Positions 48,282-55,181 of a DNA stretch of 64,000 nt are shown here, one piece after another (the first letter of the stretch is position 1; the number at the start of each line of letters is the position of its first letter). The stretch is taken from NCBI RefSeq assembly GCF_027921845.1, contig NZ_BSEN01000001.1, positions 110,948 through 174,947 on the forward strand, read 5' to 3'. The notes under the pieces are model-generated. The model was not told the origin of the DNA and ran no database searches. It worked only from the letters and a program-made list of their open reading frames with translations. Source of the DNA: Leifsonia poae. Lineage in GTDB: Bacteria > Actinomycetota > Actinomycetes > Actinomycetales > Microbacteriaceae. The position numbers and the translations under genes were made by a program.

Positions 48282-50807
48282 GTGATGAGACTCTCCCGCC
48301 TGAAACGCCTACCGTCCCGGGTCAAGCGCGCTGCCCGCTACGAGATCCACGCGTACTGGCGCCGGCAGCCCGTCGTCCCCGGCTCGGTCTTCTACGAGTC
48401 GTTCTCGGGCAATGGCATGCTCGACAATCCCGAGGCCGTGTTCCGTGCGCTGCTGGCCGCGCCCGATCAGGCCCACCTCACGCACATCTGGGCGCTGTCC
48501 GACCTCAACCAGTACCGGGCGGCCGTCGACGAGTTCGCCGACGATCCTCGCGTCACCTTCGTGCGCTACGGCTCCTCCGCCTACTACCGGGCGCTCGCCA
48601 CCAGCCAGTACCTGGTGAACAACGCCACCTTCCCCTCCGACTTCAGCAAGCGCGAGGGCCAGGTCTATCTGAACACCTGGCACGGCACCCCGCTCAAGCG
48701 GATGGGCTACGACATCGAAGACGGCGCCCTGGCCACGGCCAACATCATTCGCAACTTCGTCGCCGCCGACTACCTGCTGGCCGCGAACGCCTTCATGGCC
48801 GACCAGATGTACGAGACCGGCTACAAGCTGAGCGGCGTCTACCGCGGAACGCTCGTCGAGGAGGGCTACCCCCGCATCGACCGCCAGTTCCTCGACGACG
48901 CGGGGCGCGCCGAGGCGCGACGCCGGCTGACCGAGGCCGGCATCCCGCTGGGCGACCGCAAGATCATCTTGTACGCGCCCACCTGGAAGGGGGCGTCGTT
49001 CGGCCGGCCGACCGACGACATCGACGAGACGCTCGAGCACATCGCCGCCATCGAGGAGCGCATCGACACCAGCCGGTACGTCGTGCTCCTCAAGACGCAC
49101 CAGACGGTCCACGCCCTCGCCTCGCGGCGCCCCGAACTCAAGCGGATGCTCGTGCCCAACGAGATCCCGACGAACGTCGTGCTCGGCATCACGGACGCTC
49201 TGATCACCGACTACTCGAGCATTTTCTTCGACTTCCTTCAGACCGGCCGGCCCATCCTGTTCTTCACGCCGGACCTCGCCGACTACGCCGGCACCCGCGG
49301 TCTCTATTTCGAGCCGGACGAGTGGCCCGGCCCGGTGCGGATGTCCGCCCGCGAGATCGGCGAAGACCTCGCTGCGATCGCCGAGAACGCGGACGCCGTG
49401 CCCGAGGAGGCGGCCGACCGCTACCGCGCGATGCAGCAGCGGTTCACCCCGTACGAAGACGGCCGGGCAGCCGAGCGCATCGTCGACATCGTGTTCCGCG
49501 GCGCCCGCGACGGCTACCGGCTCCGCACCGACCTCGCCCACGACGGCCGCACCTCGATCCTGCTGTACCTCGGCGGCATGCGCCCCAACGGCATCACCAC
49601 CTCGGCGCTGAACCTGCTCAACAACGTCGACCACGATCGTTTCGACGTGTCGGCGTTCTTCTCGCAGAGCGCGTCGCGCGTGACGATCGCCAAACAGCAG
49701 CAGATCAACCCGAACGTGCGCCAGTTCCCGCGCGTCGGCGGCATGAACGGCGCCAAGCTGCGCCAGCTCGCACGGCACCTCGAATTCCGCCGCGGCCGCA
49801 TCGCCGATCACGGCACGAACGCGACGCAGAACGAGCTATGGGACGACGAGTGGACGCGCTGCTTCGGAGACAGCCGGTTCGACTACGTCGTCGACTTCTC
49901 CGGCTACGGACCGTTCTGGGCTGCTCTGCTCCTGCACTCCCCCGACGCCGTGCGCTCGATCTGGCTGCACAACGATCTGGCCTCGGATGCCCATCGCGAG
50001 GTCGGCGGACAGAAGAAGATGCTGCACAGCCTCACCCAGATCTTCACGCTCTACCGGCAGTACGACCACCTCGTCTCGGTGTCGCCCACCCTGTCCGAGA
50101 TCAACCGCGAGGGCCTGGCGGAGTACGCCGACCCCTCCGCGTTCGTCTCGGCGCTCAACACGGTCGACGCCGAGCACATCCTGGAAAACGCGCAGGCCGA
50201 CCTGCACGAGCTGGCCTTCGACGAGGAGACCGGCGAGGTGCCCGAGTGGGCGCAGGCGCTGCTGGCCGACGACGACGTGACCACCTTCGTGTCGGTCGGG
50301 CGGCTCTCGCCCGAGAAGAACCAGGCGCGGCTCATCCGGGCGTTCGCCCGCGTGCACGCGACGCACCCGGCTACGCGTCTCGTGATCGTGGGCTCCGGTC
50401 CGCTGGCCGACGAACTCGAAGCCCTGGTTGACGAGCTCGGACTGCGCGGCTCGGTGTTCCTCACCGGCATGCAGCGCAACCCGCACGCGATCATGGCCCA
50501 CGCCGACTGCTTCGTGCTGTCGAGCGACTACGAGGGCCAGCCGATGGTGATCCTGGAGGCGCTCGTGCTGGGCCTGCCCATCGTCACCGTCGAGTTCGCG
50601 TCGGCCAAGAACGCGCTGCCCGCCGGTTCAGGGCTCGTGGTCGCGCAGTCGGACGAGGGCGTGGCCGAGGGGCTCGAAGCGTTCCTGCGCGGCGATGTGC
50701 CGGCGAGCACGTTCGACTTCCAGGCCTACAACCGCAAGGCGGTCGAGCAGTTCTATCGGGCGATCGGCGCCGCGGCGGCCGAGACGGCGGGCACCGAGGC
50801 GGCCTGA
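48282..50807 (+). CDS. Fused CDP-glycerol glycerophosphotransferase-like and GT4 glycosyltransferase
   Basis: 841 residues in two parts. About 30-400 is a TagB/TagF-type poly(glycerophosphate) transferase, with LNTWHGTPLKRMGYD near 130, LYAPTWKG near 230 and DALITDYSSIFFDFLQTGRP near 305. About 425-835 is a GT4 (GT-B fold) glycosyltransferase, with TFVSVGRLSPEKNQARLIRAF near 672, the donor-site motif SDYEGQPMVILEAL near 747 and the retaining Glu-x7-Glu. It probably builds and sugar-decorates a wall polymer such as teichoic acid at the inner membrane face. The two activities are usually encoded separately. GTG 48282 or ATG 48285 can be the start. Confidence 0.85.
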   Translation: MMRLSRLKRLPSRVKRAARYEIHAYWRRQPVVPGSVFYESFSGNGMLDNPEAVFRALLAAPDQAHLTHIWALSDLNQYRAAVDEFADDPRVTFVRYGSSAYYRALATSQYLVNNATFPSDFSKREGQVYLNTWHGTPLKRMGYDIEDGALATANIIRNFVAADYLLAANAFMADQMYETGYKLSGVYRGTLVEEGYPRIDRQFLDDAGRAEARRRLTEAGIPLGDRKIILYAPTWKGASFGRPTDDIDETLEHIAAIEERIDTSRYVVLLKTHQTVHALASRRPELKRMLVPNEIPTNVVLGITDALITDYSSIFFDFLQTGRPILFFTPDLADYAGTRGLYFEPDEWPGPVRMSAREIGEDLAAIAENADAVPEEAADRYRAMQQRFTPYEDGRAAERIVDIVFRGARDGYRLRTDLAHDGRTSILLYLGGMRPNGITTSALNLLNNVDHDRFDVSAFFSQSASRVTIAKQQQINPNVRQFPRVGGMNGAKLRQLARHLEFRRGRIADHGTNATQNELWDDEWTRCFGDSRFDYVVDFSGYGPFWAALLLHSPDAVRSIWLHNDLASDAHREVGGQKKMLHSLTQIFTLYRQYDHLVSVSPTLSEINREGLAEYADPSAFVSALNTVDAEHILENAQADLHELAFDEETGEVPEWAQALLADDDVTTFVSVGRLSPEKNQARLIRAFARVHATHPATRLVIVGSGPLADELEALVDELGLRGSVFLTGMQRNPHAIMAHADCFVLSSDYEGQPMVILEALVLGLPIVTVEFASAKNALPAGSGLVVAQSDEGVAEGLEAFLRGDVPASTFDFQAYNRKAVEQFYRAIGAAAAETAGTEAA

Positions 50808-50811
50808 CGGC

Positions 50812-50880
50812 CTGCTCGTCGGGTGCGGGCTCGTCAGTGTGGGCTCGTCGGGCGCGGGCTCCTCAGTACGGGCTCGTCGG
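50812..50880. repeat. 14-15-bp degenerate tandem repeat, about 4.7 copies
   Basis: Variants of GGGCTCGTCAGTGT follow one another at 50812-50826 (partial match), 50827-50840, 50841-50855, 50856-50869 and 50870-50880. The array begins four bases after the stop of the 841-residue gene and ends at the stop of the converging PPOX gene. The core GCTCGTCG is shared with the repeat at 43567-43613. Confidence 0.75.
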
Positions 50881-50882
50881 CC

Positions 50883-51359
50883 TCAGACCTCGAGGGTCAT
50901 GTCGAGGTCGTTGCCGTGGTCGGGGTCGCCGCCGCGGACGAGCACGTAGCGGTGCCGCAACTCGGCCAGGTAGACCACCAGCGGACCGGCCGGCTGCAGG
51001 TCGTCGACGACCAGCTGCTTGTCACCGGGGAGCCGCGCATTGAGGGCCCGCAGCGCCGCCTCCACCTCGGGCGGCGCGGCTCGCCCGGCCTCGGCGTCGA
51101 AGTACGCCGCCTCGGCCCGGCCCACGGCGACCGTCGAGTCGAAGACCGTGATCGCGATCGCCGCTCGCTCGGCGATGTTGCGTGAATGCCGGCTGTCCGG
51201 TGACGACACCCAGCAGACCCGCTCCGTGCCGAACGCTGCGAAGAAGACCGGGGACACCCAGGGCCTTCCCGTCGTGTCCGACGTGCCGAGCACGAGATAG
51301 TGGTTCGTCTCGAGCAGACGTTCGATGGCTGTGCGGTCCTTGGCTGTGCGGTCCATCAT
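50883..51359 (-). CDS. Pyridoxamine 5'-phosphate oxidase-fold protein
   Basis: 158 residues of the PNPOx-like split beta-barrel. The segment HYLVLGTSDTTGRPWVSPVFFAAF followed by RVCWVSSPDSRHSRNIAERAAIAITVFDS is the flavin-binding pattern of this superfamily, which includes F420- or FMN-dependent reductases in actinobacteria. The cofactor and substrate cannot be read from sequence. It is convergent with the transferase gene across the repeat array, and upstream of the AidB-like gene on the opposite side of a repeat-rich gap. Confidence 0.85.
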   Translation of the reverse strand: MMDRTAKDRTAIERLLETNHYLVLGTSDTTGRPWVSPVFFAAFGTERVCWVSSPDSRHSRNIAERAAIAITVFDSTVAVGRAEAAYFDAEAGRAAPPEVEAALRALNARLPGDKQLVVDDLQPAGPLVVYLAELRHRYVLVRGGDPDHGNDLDMTLEV

Positions 51360-51385
51360 GCGATTCCCTCCGTCGCCGATCGCGC

Positions 51386-51408
51386 GCTACGCGCAGCGTG
51401 CTACGCGC
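51386..51408. repeat. Direct repeat of GCTACGCGC, period 14
   Basis: GCTACGCGC occurs at 51386-51394 and 51400-51408, exactly 14 bases apart, with a related TACGCGCTAGGCGC at 51425-51438. The copies lie between the PPOX gene start and the AidB-like gene stop. The 14-base period equals that of the arrays at 50827 and 53111. Confidence 0.6.
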
Positions 51409-51430
51409 CTGGCGCCCCACACCGTACGCG

Positions 51431-53053
51431 CTAGGCGCGGTCTACGATCGCCGTCAGGTCGAGGTCGCGCGGCAGCTCACCGTAGAGGGATCCGCGTGCC
51501 GGTCCGAGACGTGCCTCGACGAAGCCCCTCCCCAGCGCCTCCGGGGCCGTCCGCAGCAGCAGCGAGGCCTGCAGCGCCACGGCCAGTCCGGCGACCAGGG
51601 AGCGCACCCGGCCGGCCGCTTCCGCCTCATCGACGCCGGCGACCTCGGCGAGGCGCGCCCGCATCCGGTCGTGATGCTCGTCGAACACGGGATGGCGGCC
51701 GCGCGCCGCCGACAGCTCAGCGTCGAGGGCCTCGACGCTCTGCGGCTCCCTGGTGATCGCGCGCAGGACGTCGAGCGCGATGACGTTGCCCGAGCCCTCC
51801 CAGATCGCCATCACCGGCTGCTCCCGGTAGCGCCGGGCCAGCGGGAACGCCTCCGTGTAGCCGTTGCCGCCCAGGCACTCCAGCGCCTCGTAGGCGTGCC
51901 CCGGTCCGCGTTTGCAGACCCAGTACTTCGTGACGGCCGTCGCCAGCCGGCGGAACGCGCGTTCGGCATCCGAGGCGTCGTCGTCGTGAGCGCGGGCGAG
52001 GCGGAGCGACACCGCGGTCGCCGCCTCGGACTCGAGGGCCAGGTCGGCGAGCACGGCCGTCATCGCCGGCTGGTCGATCAGCCGGGCGCCGAACGCGCGA
52101 CGGTGACGCACGTGCCAGGCCGCCTCCGCGACCGACTGGCGCATCCCGGCGGCACTGCCGTAGATGCAGTCGAGTCGCGTGCGATTGACCATCTCGACGA
52201 TCGTGCGCACCCCGCGGCCCTCCTCACCGAGCAGGTAGCCGACTGTTCCGTCGAACTCGATCTCGCTCGACGCGTTCGACCGGTTCCCCAGCTTGTCCTT
52301 GAGCCGCTGGATGGCGAACACGTTGCGCGTGCCGTCGTCGAGCACCCGCGGCACGACGAAGCAGCCCAGCCCCGCCGCGGTCTGGGCGAGCACCAGAAAT
52401 GCGTCGGACATCGGCGCCGAGCAGAACCATTTGTGCCCCGTCAGCAGGTACCGGCCCTCCGACGCCGCGATCGCCCGCGTCGTGTTCGCGCGCACATCCG
52501 AGCCGCCCTGCTTCTCGGTCATCGCCATGCCGAACAGCGCCGAGGTCTTCTCCGGCCGCAGCCGCCCGTCGTACTCACGGCTGAGGAGGCGCGGCAGCCA
52601 GGCCGCCTCCAGCTCGGGCGTCGCAGCGAGCGCGGCCACCGCCGCGTGGCTCATCGAGATCGGGCAGGCGTGCCCCGGCTCGACCTGCGCGAACAGCATG
52701 AATGTCGCGGCGCGCGCGACGTTCGCTCCCGGCCCGGGCCGCTCCCAGGCGCTCGTGTGCGCCCCCGCCGCCACGGCCTCACCGAGGATGCGGTGATACG
52801 ACGGGTCGTACTCGACCTCGTCGATCCGGTTGCCCCAGCGGTCGAACGCCCGCAGCTCGGGTTCGTGCACGGATGCCCGTTCGGCGTCCCGCTGGAAGGC
52901 AGCGCTGCCGACCAGTCTCCCCACGCCGCCAAGTCCGGGCACGGCCCAGCCGGCGTCGTAGCGCTCGATCCCCTCGACGAGCGGGATGTTCGCGGCGAAC
53001 TCGTCGACGTCGACGCGTGCGGGCGGCTGATTGATCACGTCGTGGGTGCTCAT
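51431..53053 (-). CDS. AidB-like acyl-CoA dehydrogenase
   Basis: 540 residues, longer than ordinary acyl-CoA dehydrogenases and typical of AidB. The flavin domain has FGMAMTEKQGGSDVRANTTRA and TGHKWFCSAPMSDAFLVLAQT, both AidB signatures, and ALECLGGNGYTEAFPLARRYREQPVMAIWEGSGNVIALDVLRA in the C-terminal domain. AidB binds FAD and DNA and helps protect DNA against alkylation; it also keeps weak isovaleryl-CoA dehydrogenase activity. ATG 53053 is the family start; the in-frame extension before it overlaps the repeat-rich gap. It is a single gene. Confidence 0.9.
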   Translation of the reverse strand: MSTHDVINQPPARVDVDEFAANIPLVEGIERYDAGWAVPGLGGVGRLVGSAAFQRDAERASVHEPELRAFDRWGNRIDEVEYDPSYHRILGEAVAAGAHTSAWERPGPGANVARAATFMLFAQVEPGHACPISMSHAAVAALAATPELEAAWLPRLLSREYDGRLRPEKTSALFGMAMTEKQGGSDVRANTTRAIAASEGRYLLTGHKWFCSAPMSDAFLVLAQTAAGLGCFVVPRVLDDGTRNVFAIQRLKDKLGNRSNASSEIEFDGTVGYLLGEEGRGVRTIVEMVNRTRLDCIYGSAAGMRQSVAEAAWHVRHRRAFGARLIDQPAMTAVLADLALESEAATAVSLRLARAHDDDASDAERAFRRLATAVTKYWVCKRGPGHAYEALECLGGNGYTEAFPLARRYREQPVMAIWEGSGNVIALDVLRAITREPQSVEALDAELSAARGRHPVFDEHHDRMRARLAEVAGVDEAEAAGRVRSLVAGLAVALQASLLLRTAPEALGRGFVEARLGPARGSLYGELPRDLDLTAIVDRA

Positions 53054-53110
53054 GCCCCTCATCATCCAACGTTCCGCCGCCGTAGCGCGGTACCGGATGC
53101 GCGCCGTCGC

Positions 53111-53160
53111 GCGATGAGCGGCCTGCGATGTGCGCCCTGCGACGAGCGGCCCGCGACGCC
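53111..53160. repeat. 14-bp tandem repeat, 3.5 copies
   Basis: GCGATGAGCGGCCT (53111-53124), GCGATGTGCGCCCT (53125-53138) and GCGACGAGCGGCCC (53139-53152) are followed by GCGACGCC, which runs into the stop codon of the ABC-F gene. It lies between that stop and the start of the AidB-like gene. Confidence 0.8.
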
Positions 53161-55004
53161 TAGGCCTCCAGCCGCTCCGAGAGTTCGAGCCAGCGGGTCT
53201 CCAGCGTCGCGATCTCGTCGTCGAGGGCACGCAGCTGGTCGGTGATGGCGCCGATGCCCACATAGTCGCCCTGGTCGTGCTCGGCGAGGCGCTCGTGCAC
53301 GGCGGCGACCTGATCGGCGAGCTTGCCGAGCCTCCTATCGATGGAGGAGACCTCCTTCTGGGCCGCGCGCAGTTCCGCGCCGCTCAGGCCGGGAACCGCA
53401 GCGGAACCCGTCGATCCGGATGCGGCGGAGCCGGTCGCGGCGAGCGCCGGCGCACCGCCGTCGGCCGACGACGCCTGGCCGCGACGCAGCTGCAGGTACT
53501 GGTCGACGCCGCCCGGCAGGTGGCGCAGCGCGGCGTCCATCACGGCGTACTGCTGATCCGTCACGCGCTCGATGAGGTACCGGTCGTGCGAGACGACGAT
53601 GAGCGTGCCCGGCCAGGAGTCGAGCAGGTCTTCCATCGCCGCGAGCATGTCGGTGTCGAGGTCGTTGGTGGGCTCGTCGAGGATCAGCACGTTCGGCTCG
53701 TCGAGCAGGATGAGCAGCAGCTGCAGCCGCCGCTTCTGACCGCCGGAGAGGTCTTTGACGGGGGTGGAGAGCTGCGCGGTGGTGAATCCGAGGCGCTCGA
53801 GCATCTGCCCGGGCGTCATCTCCTTGCCGCCGGCGAGGTAGGTGGTGCGCTTGCCGGCGATGACCGCGCTCACGCGGTCGTTCTGCACATCGTCGAGCTC
53901 GGAGAGCTGCTGGGTGAGGCTCGCGATCTTCACCGTCTTGCCACGCTTGACGCGGCCGGCCGTCGGCTCGACGGCGCCGGAGATCAGGCCGAGCAGGGTG
54001 GACTTGCCCGCGCCGTTCACACCGAGGATGCCGGTGCGCTCACCCGGGGCGATCCGCCATTCGATGTCGCGCAGCACGGTCTTCTGGGTCGGTTCGCCCT
54101 CGCTGTCGACCGACGGGTAGACGACCGTCGCGTCGAGCAGGTCGACGACATCCTTGCCCAGGCGCGCCGTCGCCATCTGGTTGAGCTCGACCGCGTTGCG
54201 CGGCGGCGGCTCGTTCGCGATCAGGTCCGCCGCCGCGTCCATCCGGAACTTCGGCTTGGACGTGCGGGCGGGGGCTCCCCGGCGCAGCCAGGCGAGCTCC
54301 TTGCGCATCAGGTTCTGCCGCTTGTTCTCGATCACCGATGCCATGCGGTCGCGCTCGACCCGCTGCAGGATGTACGCCGCGTAGCCGCCCTCGAACGGCT
54401 CGATCAGCCGGTCGTGCACCTCCCAGGTCGCGGTCGAGACCTCGTCGAGGAACCACCGGTCGTGGGTGACGACCACGAGGCCGCCCCCGTTCGCCGGCCA
54501 GCGATTCTTCAGGTGCGTCGCCAGCCAGGCGACGCCCTCGATGTCGAGGTGGTTGGTGGGCTCGTCGAGGAACAGGATGTCGTGGTCCTGCACGAGGAGC
54601 GCGGCGAGCGCCACGCGACGGCGTTGGCCGCCGGACAGCTCGCCGACGGTCGCATCCCACCGGATGTCGGCCACCAGGCCGCCGAGCACGTCGCGAACCC
54701 GCGCATCGCCCGCCCAGACGTGCTCGTCGATACCGCCGACGATGGTCGCCCCCACGGTGAGCGCGGAGTCGAGCTCATCGCCCTGGTCGAGCATCCCGAC
54801 ACTCACGCCGCGACGGCGGGTGACGCGCCCGGAGTCCGGTTCGAGGCGTCCGGCGAGCAGCGAGAGCAGGGTCGACTTGCCGTCGCCGTTGCGGCCGACG
54901 ATGCCGACGCGGTCACCCTCGTTGATGCCGACGGTCACGCTGTCGAAGATGACCCGGGTCGGGAATTCGAGATGCAGCGACTCAGCGCCGAGGAGGTGTG
55001 CCAT
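53160..55004 (-). CDS. ABC-F family ATPase, Uup-like
   Basis: 614 residues with two ATPase domains and no membrane part. Walker A motifs are GRNGDGKST and GVNGAGKST, signatures LSGGQRRRVAL and LSGGQKRRLQL, Walker B ILFLDEPTNHLD and LILDEPTNDLD. A linker of charged helices (residues about 230-290) separates them, and a C-terminal coiled coil (about 545-614) resembles the Uup DNA-binding tail. ABC-F proteins act on the ribosome or, for Uup, on branched DNA. The start is ATG 55004; a TAGGCT element upstream is a possible -10. Confidence 0.9.
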   Translation of the reverse strand: MAHLLGAESLHLEFPTRVIFDSVTVGINEGDRVGIVGRNGDGKSTLLSLLAGRLEPDSGRVTRRRGVSVGMLDQGDELDSALTVGATIVGGIDEHVWAGDARVRDVLGGLVADIRWDATVGELSGGQRRRVALAALLVQDHDILFLDEPTNHLDIEGVAWLATHLKNRWPANGGGLVVVTHDRWFLDEVSTATWEVHDRLIEPFEGGYAAYILQRVERDRMASVIENKRQNLMRKELAWLRRGAPARTSKPKFRMDAAADLIANEPPPRNAVELNQMATARLGKDVVDLLDATVVYPSVDSEGEPTQKTVLRDIEWRIAPGERTGILGVNGAGKSTLLGLISGAVEPTAGRVKRGKTVKIASLTQQLSELDDVQNDRVSAVIAGKRTTYLAGGKEMTPGQMLERLGFTTAQLSTPVKDLSGGQKRRLQLLLILLDEPNVLILDEPTNDLDTDMLAAMEDLLDSWPGTLIVVSHDRYLIERVTDQQYAVMDAALRHLPGGVDQYLQLRRGQASSADGGAPALAATGSAASGSTGSAAVPGLSGAELRAAQKEVSSIDRRLGKLADQVAAVHERLAEHDQGDYVGIGAITDQLRALDDEIATLETRWLELSERLEA

Positions 55005-55181
55005 GAGGGTCTCCAGCCTACCGGCGTCGCCTGGGCGCGACGCTCCCGCCGCCGCCCTCGCCGCCGCCCCGCCGATGCCCCCGGACGGGTGATCCCGGTG
55101 CGCCGCACGGTGTGCGAGGATCACAAGGATCGGTCCGTGTACGACCCGACATCGCCCGGCCGGTCAGGATGGGGAATCACC

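Noticed and set aside
53130-55181. N-terminal extension of the LuxR-type gene by about 680 codons
   Set aside because: The extension is antisense to the ABC-F gene, and ATPase homology begins only after GTG 55182; good ribosome-binding sites exist at 55137 and 55182.
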